Of a DNA stretch of 64,000 nucleotides, positions 25,366 to 37,791 are shown in pieces. The translations under genes and the position numbers were made by a program. The notes beneath the pieces are model-generated. The model saw nothing but the letters and a program-made list of their open reading frames with translations, did no database searches and was not told the DNA's origin. Every line of letters begins with the position of its first letter. Within the stretch, counting starts at the first letter, position 1. The stretch is from Oreohelix idahoensis (lineage: Eukaryota > Mollusca > Gastropoda > Stylommatophora > Oreohelicidae). The stretch spans positions 172,501 through 236,500 of the forward strand of contig JAMPIV010012447.1 in NCBI GenBank assembly GCA_024509875.1, in the 5' to 3' direction.

Positions 25366-27787
25366 TGTCGTGGAATATTCTAATCCACATATATAAATTA
25401 TTAGGTAAATATAAAGCCTAATAAATACATATAATAAATAAAGGAAGAAGAATGGTAAAGAACAGTGCTGTCACAATGACTGTACTCGAAATCCCCTTGT
25501 TTTCTACTGCGTATGCAAATTGTAACGTTTCACGTTGATATTAAAGGCCTTCTGCAACATACACGCGTTTCCCAAACACACAATAAAATGTGCTGCCTTT
25601 CTAAGAAAAAACCTTGAAATATGCAAGTTGACCTAAATTTTAAATTCCATTCATGTCTTTTTCTACACTATGTTACCAAGATCAAAAGACAGATGGACAA
25701 AAGGATAGCGAGAAGGGAGAGGCAGAAAGCCGAACACTAAACACGCTTCGCGCGATACACAAATGCTGCCATCACGCGTGTAAGACTACAAGCACTAACT
25801 TTTTCGGACGGACAGTGATAAATTCACTACCCTTCCCAGAGTTAGGTTTTAAAATCATAAAAAAACGCTTATTAGGAAAGATAACAATAGATGGGTTTAC
25901 GGTTGAAAACATAACAGTACCCAGACAGCACATCTTCGAAACAGGAGGTAGAAAATACATATTTTGAACGCAGCCACGTAGCTCTTTTAAATTTGTATAT
26001 TTGGGTTCCTTAGGGCTTGCTGACAAAGAATATGTAAAACGTTACGCAAATAGTCCAGGAATTAATAAATTATACCCAAAATAAAATAGTGGGGATGCCT
26101 GACAGCATGGAATCATTTCTGCTCATAAAATTTTTTTATAACGTGTTTGAAAAAAATCTTACGTTACAGAATTAGCCTACCATGTAAACTCCAAATTGAT
26201 TGGAGCGCAACAAATGAAAGACTAACCACGATTGGTCGGGCTATAAATACTATCTTTCGTTGTTAGGGGAGACGTGAAAAGGTAACATTTTTTCAAACAC
26301 TTGTCGAAACGTGGCCTCATTGGCTAGACTCGCTGATATACTCACTTAGGAGCGTTAGTTCGAGACCACTAGTGCAAATAATCTTGATAAAGCAACAGTG
26401 CGTTGAAGCCAGCTCATTTTTTGTGTTAAAGAAAAGCCTGGAACATAAGCAGATGGGAATTTGTGCCAGTAATTGTGCCAGAATTCATTGCTAATCAACG
26501 TATCTGTGTTTATTTCCATGAAATTGTGGTAAGCTTGAACCATTCAGTATCTTTTAATGAAAATTGAATGTAAATTGTTAATTTATGCCTGTATATATAT
26601 GTGTAGTTCAGTGGCAAACAGGAGATAAAGCCTATAATGCTCCAGCCTGAACAGAGGGTGTCGGAGGGGAAGTAAAACGGCATGGAATGGCCAAATAGTA
26701 CACTGACACCTGGATGATTGATTAGACAGAAATAATGCTGGAAGTGCAGAGGCGTGGTAACCATTAAGGAGGTAAATACTGGTATAAAGTATTTCAGATG
26801 AAGCTGACAGTTGGCCTAACGCTCTGAACTCAATGTTTGTGTTGTATTGTGCTCAGTGTAGAACTAGAGTATCAATTAGTTATGAAGTAGAAGGTACATC
26901 CTTCTTGTTTTCAGGGACCGTGGTCTTGATGGTACTGAGCAGCACCTGGTCAGAGCTTTGCTGAATCCAGAGTCGGACAGCATACTCCTTGGTCTTTTTA
27001 GCTATCAGTGAGGTGTCTCCAGAGCCCAGGGGAGAATTCGAGCAGAGGAGTCCTTTCCTGCCGCCATCACGCAAGATAAGCTGATTTGGCCAGCTGAGCT
27101 CAACATTATGCCCTCTCATCTTGAAATGACTTTATAAAAATAACATTCAGAGGGGAATTTAATTGTCTTAATATCAGGAACTGAGAACATCTCCAATACT
27201 AGTCCCAAAAGACAAACTATTGAAGTCATGATGACAAATACCAACAGAGCTTGAACAAAACAAAACCAGTATTACCTCATATTACCACTACACAACTGAC
27301 ACACATAGGATATTTTAATAATATATGTCACTACAATATTCATATTGATAAAGTCTGTACATATACTTGTAATTAAAATTGATTGTGATTCCTGGTTCCT
27401 TTGTATTTGAATCAGGACACATATACCTTTATGATAACCATGAATACATATTGTTATTTGAAAAGTTATCAGTGACTCCTTAAGATATTCTCATAGAGTG
27501 TTATATGTATGTGAGTGTCACAGTGTTGTCAAGAGTAGTGGATTAAATTAAATTGTTTATCTGTCTGTTGTTGTGACTTACACTTCATCATACACATACC
27601 CTAGACACATAACGTAGTCATCACACTATTCCAGAATAATTCTGACTGAGATATATATATATATATGTGGTAGCAAGTAAGGTTATCTATAATACACTAC
27701 TCTTAATAGATATAGATACCTTCACAGCTGATCTCAGTCAGTACACTAAGTCCCCTATAAATATTTATAACATCCCACTTCACCACA
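25366..27787 (+). repeat. Element III 3' LTR (2.42 kb)
   Basis: 2422 bp, a direct repeat of 19305-21723 with only scattered single-base differences visible. The target duplication ggaac follows. Confidence 0.94.
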
Positions 27788-27792
27788 GGAAC

Positions 27793-28473
27793 CCAAATAT
27801 ATAAATTTAATGGGGCTAAGGGGCTGCGTTCAAAATATGCATTTTCTTCTAGGATAGTCGTGCTGTTGCCACCTCCTCACTTCCAAACTTTATGGTGTCT
27901 GCTGTACTGTCATACTAATGTCAGGATTTCAGACATAAAACAGTAGAATGTCATGTTTCCTAATAAGCGTTTTGTAAGTTGTTTAAACCTAACTCTCGTA
28001 TGGGTAGTGTTTTTTATCACTGTCGATTTGAAAAAAGCTAGTGCTTGTGGCCTTACACGCGTGATGGTAGTAATTGTATAGCGAGACGCGTGTTAGTGTG
28101 GCGTGCGTTCCGGCTTTCAGCCCTCCCTTCTCTCTATCCTAATTCCATCTGTCTTTCGTTTATGGTAACTTAGTGTATAAAATGACATGAAGGGAATATT
28201 AAATATAGGTCAGCTTGCGTATCTCAAGGTTTTTCTTAGAAAGGCAGAACACGTTTTATTGAGTTGTGGAAACGCGTGTATGCTGAAGTAGGCTTTTACT
28301 ATCAACGTGGAACGTTATAATTTGCAGACGAATTAGAAAACAAGGGGGATTTCGAGTACAGTCATTGTGACAGCACTGTTCTTTACCATTCTTCTTTCCT
28401 TTTATTGAAGTTATTTGTTAGGCTTTACATTTACTTTTTAATTTATATATGTGGATTATAATTTCACACGACA
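27793..28473 (-). repeat. Element II left LTR, part 2 (after nested element III)
   Basis: Continues the LTR broken at 19304 and matches 36351-37028. Its minus-strand start TGTCGTGTGAAATTATAATC is at 28473. The polypurine tract of element II (ttaagtagggagaatt on minus) lies at 28474-28488. Confidence 0.92.
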
Positions 28474-28543
28474 AATTCTCCCTACTTAAAACAGACGTTA
28501 TATGTCAGTCTATAATTCTATATACACATAGAGAAATTTATTA

Positions 28544-29538
28544 TTATTCCTGGGGTTTAGGGTGATTCTCATCACACGGATGGCGGCTTAAAAAATCCGC
28601 TCCCAGATTTGTTTTTCCACTTATATACTCTATGCTAAACTCATATGGTTGCATCAGTAATGACCAACGGAGTAATCTAGAATTTTCATGTCTAGCCTGC
28701 GCTAGAAACGACAAGGGTTTGTGATCCGTTTGCAACTTAAATGCCTTCCCATACAGATAAATATTGAATTTCTTTATCGCCCATATTACTGCAAGACATT
28801 CCTTTTCGCTAGTTGAGTAATTGGTTTCAGCTTTATTCAACTTTCTGCTAGCATATGCCACTGGGCTTAATTCCCCATCCAATGCATCTGATTTCTGTAG
28901 CAGAGTCGCACCTAACCAAATATTACTGGCATCCGTCCTTACAATGAATTCTTGACTTAAGTCAGGTAATTTCAAAATAGGTTTACTTGTGAGCTTTTCC
29001 TTCAATTCTTGGTAAGCCATTTCACATTGTGGTGTCCATGTAATTCGATCTGGATTTCCCTTACGTGTCAAATCAGTTAACGGTGCACATATGGAATTAA
29101 AGTTTTTGATATACTTTTGGTAGAAACCACATAATGAGACAAAGGATCTCACGTCTTTCTTGGTTTGTGGTCTCGGGGCTTTCTTTAGTTTCTCTAAATT
29201 CTTGGGGTCAGGGGTCATGTTTCCATGATAAACTGTGTGTCCCAAGAATTCTAATTCTTTACATCCAACGCAACATTTGGTTGGTCGGGCTGTTAAATTC
29301 GCTTCCCTAAGTCGATTAAACAGCATGTTCAGAGAGTCAATGTGTTCCTCAAATGTTTCTGTTGCTATAAGGATATCATCCATGAAATTTGTGATACATG
29401 GATTATTCAGAGGGTCCAATAATTTTCTCATCATTCTAGAGAAGACACTAGGCGCATTCTTCAATCCAAATGGCAATCTGTTAAACTCATAGTGTCCTTC
29501 TGAGGTACTAAAAGCTAGGTATGGTCTAACCTCAGGCT
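28544..29538 (-). pseudogene. Element II reverse transcriptase (C-terminal half) and RNase H
   Basis: A minus-strand open frame of 310 codons begins in RT at PFGLKNAPSVFSRMM and keeps the catalytic NFMDDILIA (near 29375). It then continues through the connection (GFYQKYIKNFNS) to RNase H, with RTDASNIWLGATL, EKECLAVIWAI and TDHKPLSF carrying the catalytic acids. It ends naturally at NLGADFLSRHPCDENHPKPQE, so it shows the family's true pol C-terminus, which is frameshifted in elements III and V. A 5-nt loss near 29555 separates it from the upstream part. The first residue of the open frame is not a real start. Confidence 0.85.
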
Positions 29539-30177
29539 TTACTGGAATCTGATACCTCTACTCAGGTCCACTTTTGAGAAATATTTAGCTTTATTTAGCC
29601 TGGCAAACAACTGATTTGTATCCGGCAATGGATCCACCTGTCCTTCTGTAATAGCATTCAGTCTTCTGTAATCTATACAGAGTCTATGTTCTCCAGAGGG
29701 TTTCCTTAAAAGTACAACACTGGAACTATACGAAGATTCACAGTGTGAAATAATTCCTTCCTTCAACAAATAGTCTATCTCTTCCTTCAAAGCTTTCTCC
29801 TTAGCAAAAGGAATCGAATAGGGTTTCATACAGACAGGTGTGGGGTCTATCAGTTTCATATCATATTCCAATAGGTTTGTATGCCGTGGTCGGTCTGTTA
29901 ACACCTCTGCATGATTATTTAGAACCTGTTGCACTCTCTCTTTCTGAGTTTTCGTTAAATGTGTACTGATTTTCACCTGTGCTGCTGTCTCACAGGGGGG
30001 TAATGGATATTCAAATGATGAAAGTGGTTCCTTTTTCATCTCCATGGCGATGGACAAGGTCAACAAGTGTGTCTCTTCCTGATGTTCTCTTTCCAAATAT
30101 TTCTTCAGGAGATTCACATGATAGATTTTTTCTTTCCCCTTCTTATCTATCTTATAATTTGTTCTAGACACCTTCAT
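29539..30177 (-). pseudogene. Element II integrase C-terminus and RT N-terminal half
   Basis: A minus-strand frame of 212 codons starts at VSRTNYKIDKKGKEKIYHVN (the tail of the GPY module). It runs through PYSIPFAKEKALKEEIDYLL and LCIDYRRLNAIT to the RT motif A VDLSRG, where a small deletion relative to element V (aaaggatactatcag reduced to agaggtatcag) shifts the frame. Up to its right edge at about 30177 the sequence is clean and closely matches element V. Beyond that point the sequence turns noisy. Confidence 0.85.
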
Positions 30178-32469
30178 ATAACTCTAATAACTGTCTTGGA
30201 CCCCAAAATACCCTATCCCATTTTGGTACCTCCCCCTTACTCCCTGGGAGAAGGATATCAGGTAGCCTTACTCTCGCATTCCAGCACACAACCCTAGTCC
30301 GTAAACATCCTTCTCTCATTAGCAATTCCCTCCCATTAATAGGCAGCAAGTTTTCTATTTCCCACTTTCCCACGCCTTTGTCTCCAAAATTTACATTTGG
30401 TCAAGTTTTCCAGCCAGTCTTATTTAAACGATGTGGCAGCTATCACATATTGGTATGAGGATGTAATATTTTCTTGCCTTATTCATCCACCCCCCCGCCC
30501 TCCCCCCCCCCCCCCCCCCCCCTAAACTACCCCCCCCCTCTACCCCACCCTATGGACTTTAATTTTGTGACCTATTTGTCACATGCACCTGGTATGTTCT
30601 TTGTGATCCGTACTTTTGTCGTACAGTGCTTGGTAAATGTAGTAGATATATAATTCAGTTCACGACAGTAAGGAGTGTATCATGACAAAACTCCGACCTC
30701 TTAGTCTCTCAAATGTGACTGTTTTCTCTATAATGTTATTTGACTCGCTCATCACTCTCCCAGCATAAATCATAAACTTTCCCATGATCAGCTCATATAA
30801 TTATTCCTGCCTTCACATCAACATTCCTTTCCCACTTCTCCATAAATAATCCTGTAAAAATCCTGATCCCTAAATACGCTATCATGAATGTATCATTTCA
30901 TAACACTTATTGTCAAATATTCAATCCTGATGTTAACCTTCACTCAAACAATAATTCCATCTCTATTACCCACCATCCACACTAGATATCCAGTGCACCA
31001 AAATGTCATACCAGTTTTAATGAACCTTCTCAACATAGTCTTCATAAAAATAATCCTTCTCTTTATTACTGTATCACCACATTACCGACGTAAACTAATC
31101 CCTATTACTACCAATATTGTTACAATTTATTGATATAACATCATCTTCCTATCAATACCGCCATCTTACCACACACACATAATTAATTAACCTTTATCTT
31201 ACCCACATTATGCAACAGGTCTCCTATTATGTAGTACATGTGTCCTCACTCTTGCAAGATCCTTGTTCCATCAGTATGTCCACTTATACGGCAAGTTTCA
31301 CATAACGCTAGTGGGATTGCCCACTCATACCCCATTTACCAACATCCAACCACAAACTGGTTGCAGGACACATGCATAAGCGTAATATTTAATATGCGTA
31401 GGATCACATATATCTTTCAGACAGGACTAATTTACTCGCCATCCCACCACAATCCATCATTCTTAAATTATCTCTAATAATAAATTTAACCCCCACAACA
31501 ATAAAGAGCACCCCCAATCTCTCCAATCCGTTAGTTCATCAACCAGATGAATTCTGTATTTATTAATTTGCCCCCATTAGAGCTGAACACACAATAACCA
31601 ATACTTAAACCTAAATGATAAACAATAGACAACATTCCACCTATAAAAAATCAACATTCCCTCCACCAATATCCTTTAACCTCCTAAGACATTATACTAA
31701 AATTGAACAATCTCTACCCAAACTCCAACCGTGACCCCATACATAAAGTTACCCCATCATATTTAACATTCCTAACCATCAATTCCCTCCACCACCACCC
31801 ATTACATAAAAATACCCAACTATTAATTGTGACATTTCAATACCTTCAAAGTTCAAAATCCCTTCCTCCACCACAAACTACTTGCCTGGACAATGTACTG
31901 ATAAAACTCATAATCCCACTTAAACATTCTTAATCATCCAAAACCCCGCTCCATATAAAAACTTTGTCAGCTGTTACAAAAATTTGGGGCTAGCCTACAA
32001 CCCCTGAACTCACACCCACACCCAATTCTGTCCATTCTGGATTCAACATTATTTTGGCTTTATGATCTCACTCAATGGCCATCTACTCCTCCCCTAACCG
32101 TGGAGGAACACCATTTCAATCACATGTTGCACATGAAAATCACTCATAGTGACCTTAAGCATTATTCGGTAGTTGGTAAACCCCCTTTTCCTCATACCCT
32201 CCCATTTGAACCCCCACAGACCAAGACATAAAAATAATTCCTCAACCCCCCAACACACTACCAACAAACAATTCACTTTTTATCTCACCATTTTATTAAA
32301 TTAAATATCACATCCATTCACAACAAAAACCCCCCTCCCCTCAAAACTCCAAATTCAAAACTCTCCACTCATTCCCACCACCCCCAATTCATCCCCCACC
32401 TAACCTCACCCCCCAATTATCACCACTACCACTCCCTAAATTCTTGTTAATAACAACCCCCTACAATAC

Positions 32470-32503
<34 letters not shown>

Positions 32504-34205
32504 ATCAACCTCCCCTATCGCTAATAAAAAAAAATACACCCCTCCCTCTTTCCCACCCATTTCCCTCCTAAATTCAAACCCGCCCCCTCTCCCCCCCCCC
32601 CCAACCCACCCTCCCCCCCCCACCCCTCCACCTCACACATACAATAAACTATACTCCCAAAAAATACCCCCAACCTTCTCACCCTCTACTCACTCCACCT
32701 CCCCCCCCCCCCCCCTTCTTACCCTCCGTTGTTTTGTCACACTGTCGCAATCATATAAGCATCTGACACTACACTCAACCGAAGTGAACAAAAAAAAAAA
32801 AGCTCTATCGGGACTCCTCACACTCCTATCCGGTGGATGGTATGTGCTTGCCCGCTAAAATACCTCCAGTGATTGGAACTCTCTTTTTTTAACTCTCTCG
32901 ACAACCATCCAGTACTGATAAATCCCCCCAAGAAGTCCGCTTCACTCACCACTCTGTCATCCCATTTATATCAGGACCTCAGGCTGTAAAAACCATACAT
33001 CAACAGCCCCCCCCCCGATTCATGATCTGTTTCACAATGTCTTACAGACTTCATACATATTACAGCAACGTCAACGTGCATGCTGTGAAAGACTTTCCTG
33101 AGAATAGTACATCGTCTAGGTATAAGGATCGGGTTCATAATCAATGAGCATTAGTCTGTGTGTTGTCACTATGCCTCGAATTGAGGGGTTTTAATTATTA
33201 CACCGGCGCACCATCCACCCAGTGGCCTCTCCACCACCCCCACTAACTGTTCATAGTTACGAACCTGTGAGGTTGGGTCACCGTTTTGATGCAGTTCTGG
33301 GAATGACATGACATACTTATCCAAATTTATTTCTGTCAACCAAGGCCTGCTCTACAAAATAATGATACCTGATTCTTTTTGTTACCTGTTACCTTGAGTG
33401 AACCGGTTGCTGCATTGAGAGCAGCTAGAATGACCTTGTCATCATGATAATAGATTATGCAAACTGTCAGCGTTGTACGGTCCTCAGTCCCTAAATGACG
33501 CTTCGTATCGCCATGATAAACAGTCTCAAATTGCTTCTGGAGCCATGAAGATCACCTAGATTCCTGGCTGGGTATAAACATTGTTTCTAATACCAGCGTC
33601 GAACACTATTTTTTTGAGGTCTATGTAATGTGATCCCATTGTGTGTGTAATATGTCTATACCCTGTATGCCCAGTAAATGTGCCTGATCCATATTACTCG
33701 CCATAATGGCATTATCTTCATATACCGTGCAAGTGATTATCAGAAGACACTGGTGAACCAAGAGCGGTTGTCCCCAGTAACTCTACAGACTATGCAGTTT
33801 TATGGCAGGTTCTCTTAAGTAATTCCCAAGTTTCAATAGCTATGACAAATCCGCGTGCACTTATCAAGATCTTACGTCAAAAGAGCACCTGTACTTGATA
33901 TGTCACTATGCTTCATAGGATGCGTACGTCAACTCAGCTATGAATCACATAGACTACCTCAATTGGATACTGGCGGTTCATTACTCATGTTATGGCAAAA
34001 ACTTCATATTGTGACTGGGTCCCCACGTAAGCCCTGTGAGAGTATACTTGTTAGGCTCGCGCAGCCCTTCGTCTCTCAGTACACGTATTGATGGCTACTG
34101 TCGACCCGCAGTGACGTTTGAGTGGTATGCCCGTAAAAGTGTCATATCTATCTTACTGAGCCTAAAGCTCTCTACAATATACATCTTCCATTTCTCAACA
34201 AAAAG
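30178..34205 (-). other. Probable unpolished long-read stretch inside element II
   Basis: On the minus strand this should be the gag-to-integrase interior. Anchors do align with elements III and V in the right order: 33990-34060 matches the gag segment at 55955-56010, 33350-33400 matches 56295-56340, and 30180-30450 matches 57430-57665. Every anchor is peppered with extra and missing bases, so the interval is longer than the sibling (about 4.0 kb against about 2.3 kb). Between 30480 and 33020 the plus strand degenerates into C-rich text with runs of 9 to 38 C (for example 32470-32503). The flanking LTRs and pol are clean, so mutation with age does not explain this. No gene should be called inside. 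Confidence 0.8.
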
Positions 34206-34207
34206 AT

Positions 34208-34396
34208 CTAAATGCCACCAAAAAAATTCATATCAGCCTCTAACTTTCTTTCGGCCTCTTTTTCTAATCTTCTTTCTTCCCGTTCAATATATTTGTCACA
34301 TTCAGCAGTGACATAAGCAATCATAATTTGCCCGTCCATTCCTAACTCTTTCGCAGTCTTTACAGCAGCAGATGGAAATTTGGCCAGGTCCGCCAT
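34208..34396 (-). pseudogene. Element II gag, N-terminal fragment
   Basis: A minus-strand frame starts at ATG 34396 with MADLAKFPSAAVKTAKELGM, the family's gag start. It keeps the coiled-coil onset (REERRLEKEAERKLEAD) for 55 codons, then enters the noisy stretch. In the intact sibling, gag plus the integrase zinc part runs 689 codons. Confidence 0.8.
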
Positions 34397-34601
34397 TTTC
34401 TAACAGGTAAATTTATATAATGTCTAACTAACAATACAATCTGATATTACTTATCCAAAGACACCACAGGCACTGAGAGCTCAACGTTATTTATTTTCAC
34501 CCAAGAATACTTTTTTAATTTCTATTATTCCCTGAAGTGAATTACCCCCAATATTTTTAATAGGGAAAGATTCAAAATCCCGGGAGCGAGACCCCAATAT
34601 A
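34397..34601 (-). promoter_or_regulatory. Element II 5' untranslated region with primer-binding site
   Basis: On the minus strand the LTR ends at 34602, and tggggtctcgctcccgggat follows at 34596-34577, the counterpart of the primer site in element III. The rest is a short leader up to the gag ATG at 34396. Confidence 0.55.
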
Positions 34602-37028
34602 TGTGGTAAAGTGGGATGATAAAAATATTTATAGGGGACTTAGTGTACTGACTGAGATCAGCTGTGAAGGTATCTGTATCTAATAGGGGTAGTGTTTTAC
34701 AGATAACCTTACTTGCTACCACATTTATAACTCAGTCAGAATTATTCTGGAATATTGTGATGACTACGTTGAATGTCTAGGGTTATGTAAATGATGAAGT
34801 GTAAGTCACAACAACAACAGACAGATAAACAATTTAATTTATTCCACCACACTTGACAACACTGTGACACTCACTCACATTTACCATTCTATAAGACTAT
34901 CTTAAATGAGTCACTGGTAAAGTTTCAAATATTTATGTATTAATTACTTTCACTATTATATATGTCCTGATTCAACTACAAAGTGAACCAGGAATCACAA
35001 TCAATTGTAATCACAATTTATATATACATAATTTATAAATATGAACTTAGTAGTGACATATTTTATTAATATTATCCTATGTGTGTCAGTTGTGTAGTAG
35101 TACTATGAGGTAATACTGGTTTTGTTTTTCAAGCTATGTTGTTATTTGTCATCATGACTTCAAGTGTTTGTTTATCTGGGAAATAGTATGGGGAAAAAGT
35201 TCACAGTTCCTGTCAATTTAAACAAGGTATTGTCCCTCTTTTTTACTAAAATGTCAATTTTTGAGGGGACACATAATGTTGAGCTCCACTGGCCACAGAG
35301 GCTTAACTTTCGTGATGGCGGCAGGAAAAGACTCCTCTGCTCGATTGCTCCCCTGTGTTCTGGAGACACCTCACTAGTCGCTATCTGGACCCAGGAGTAT
35401 GCTGTCAGCCTCCAGATTCAGCAAAGCTTAGACCAGGTGCTGCTCAATAACTTTAGGACCACAGTCCCTGAAACAAGAAGGTTGTACCTCCTACTTCATA
35501 ACTAATTTATAATCTATTTCCAGACTGAACACAATACATCACAAACACTGAGTTCAGAGCGGTAGGCCAATTGCTATCTTCATCTGAAACAATGGACATC
35601 AGTATACTCCTCCCTAATGGTTACTACGCCTCTGCAATTCCAGCATTATTTCTTTCTAGTCAATAAGATAGGTGTCAGTGTACTGTTTGGCAATTCCATG
35701 TAGTTTTACTTTTCTCCGACACCTTCTGTTCAGGTTGGAGCACTATATAGGCCTTGCCTCATGTTCGCTACTGAACCACACACATATACAGACATAAATT
35801 ATCAATTTACATTCAATTTTCATTAAAAAGATATTGAATATATCAAGCTTACCACAATTCATGGAATAATACACAGTTACGTTGACTGGCAATGAATATA
35901 GCACAATTTCGATCTGCCGATGTCCCAGGCTTTTATTTAGAAAAATATGCACTGGCGCTCAACGAACTGGTTCTTTAGTAAGTTTATATGAAAAATGTGG
36001 TACTGAACTAACGCTCCTAATTGCCTATATTGGCGGGTCTAACCAATCGAGCCATGTTTACACAAGCGTTTTAAAAAAGTACCCTTCCTTCCGTCTCCCC
36101 TAACAACCAAAGATAGTATTTGTAGCCCGACTAATCGTGTTTAGCCTTACATTTATTGCGCTCCAATCAAATAGGATTTAACATGGGGACCTATTTCCCG
36201 TACAATTGTGGTTTTAAAATCTGCCACTGAGCGATTCTGATTTTGGTGTTGTCTGACACCCTCACTATTTCCTTTGGCCATAATTTGTCAATTCCTAGAC
36301 TGTTTGCGTAACGTTTAACATATTCTTTGTCAGCAAGTCCCAAGGAACCCAAATATATAAATTTAATGGGGCTAAGGGGCTGCGTTCAAAATATGCATTT
36401 TCTTCTAGGATAGTCGTGCTGTTGCCACCTCCTCACTTCCAAACTTTATGGTGTCTGCTGTACTGTCATACTAATGTCAGGATTTCAGACATAAAACAGT
36501 AGAATGTCATGTTTCCTAATAAGCGTTTTGTAAGTTTTTAAACCTAACTCTCGTATGGGTAGTGTTTTTTATCACTGTCGATTTGAAAAAAGCTAGTGCT
36601 TGTGGCCTTACACGCGTGATGGTAGTAATTGTATAGCGAGACGCGTGTTAGTGTGGCGTGCGTTCCGGCTTTCAGCCCTCCCTTCTCTCTATCCTAATTC
36701 CATCTGTCTTTCGTTTATGGTAACTTAGTGTATAAAATGACATGAATGGAATATTAAATATAGGTCAGCTTGCGTATCTCAAGGTTTTTCTTAGAAAGGC
36801 AGTACACGTTTTATTGAGTTGTGGAAACGCGTGTATGCTGCAGTAGGCTTTTACTATCAACGTGGAACGTTATAATTTGCAGACGAATTAGAAAACAAGG
36901 GGGATTTCGAGTACAGTCATTGTGACAGCACTGTTCTTTACCATTCTTCTTTCCTTTTATTGAAGTTATTTGTTAGGCTTTACATTTACTTTTTAATTTA
37001 TATATGTGGATTATAATTTCACACGACA
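34602..37028 (-). repeat. Element II right LTR (5' LTR, 2.43 kb)
   Basis: 2427 bp and uninterrupted, so it is the reference for the split left LTR. It begins on minus at 37028 (TGTCGTGTG) and ends at 34602 (TTACCACA). A plus-strand frame of 113 codons (35164-35505) lies antisense in a GC-richer island. Confidence 0.94.
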
Positions 37029-37033
37029 ACCAG

Positions 37034-37786
37034 GATAGTGCCAGATAAGAGACTGGTCTTATAAGAAATACCCCCTTCTCTGAAAAGAGCAAGGGTGTAT
37101 CGACATCAATAGTGGGGTCAAGCTATGTAAACCTTCAAGTATGATGATAGTGTGGGGTACTGAAGATCTATCTGCTACCCCTCCAGATCCTACATTGATT
37201 AATGAATAAACTTTTGTTTTAATGGCTAGTTATCTAGGGGAAAATTGAATTAATTATATGTAATAAATCTCAATACAGAACCTTACCTTAATAAGAATTA
37301 TTAAGCAAGACTGACTGAAATTATATACAATTTATTTGTCCTCTACCGATTTATTTTTTCGGTCAGGAATTCTCAAAGAAATCAAATGGTATTTACATCA
37401 TTAAATAAATAATATGAAATGTACTTTTCCATAAGGAATAATATGGTAAAGGTAACGAGATTACTTTCTTTACTTATAATATAATATAATCACTGGCTCT
37501 GAACTGTAGACTTCAGTTATTTAATAAAAGTCCATATATAATCATTAAAATGTTTTTTTGTTTCTATGTTGTGTGGTTATTATGAATTTATATATTGCTG
37601 GATGCGCTGTACAGTGGAACTAGATTCCACCTATCTTAGTTAGATGATGATCTGCATCCATCAGGCCGGGTTGACACAAACTGCAACTCCAGGCTGGGAA
37701 TCTTGGTATGGCTCGAGGTGTTTAACGAGCTGTTTTACCAACAGACTTCCTCTCAGGGGATGTATAGTACTTGATAATATCGAGAC
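37034..37786. other. Unannotated stretch between elements II and IV
   Basis: It may hold the right part of the repeat that starts at 17312. No frame or terminal repeat recognised. Confidence 0.3.
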
Positions 37787-37791
37787 AGAAC

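Larger units (their letters stand above)
19305..27787 (+). mobile_element. LTR element III (complete, nested in the LTR of element II)
   Basis: An 8.48-kb element on the plus strand with LTRs 19305-21723 and 25366-27787, starting TGTCGTGG and ending CACCACA. A perfect 5-bp target duplication, ggaac, lies at 19300-19304 and 27788-27792. Joining the flanks restores the LTR sequence seen intact at 36345-36360, proving insertion into a pre-existing copy of its own family. The interior (21724-25365, 3.64 kb) holds a frameshifted gag-pol lacking protease, integrase core and most of RT. Confidence 0.95.
17558..37028 (-). mobile_element. LTR element II (outer, minus strand), hosting element III
   Basis: A Ty3/gypsy-type element on the minus strand. 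Its right LTR (5' LTR) is 34602-37028. Its left LTR (3' LTR) is 17558-19304 plus 27793-28473, split by element III. The outer flanks are a perfect 5-bp target duplication, accag, at 17553-17557 and 37029-37033. Without the nested insertion its length is about 10.98 kb, but the interior is inflated by a probable sequencing artefact (30178-34205). The clean parts are the gag start (34208-34396) and pol (28544-30177). Both LTRs are 2.43 kb. Confidence 0.93.

Noticed and set aside
30480..33020. G-quadruplex or telomere-like C-rich array, or small proline/histidine ORFs
   Set aside because: The C runs are irregular, lie within a region that aligns noisily to gag-pol of sibling elements, and are best explained as sequencing error.
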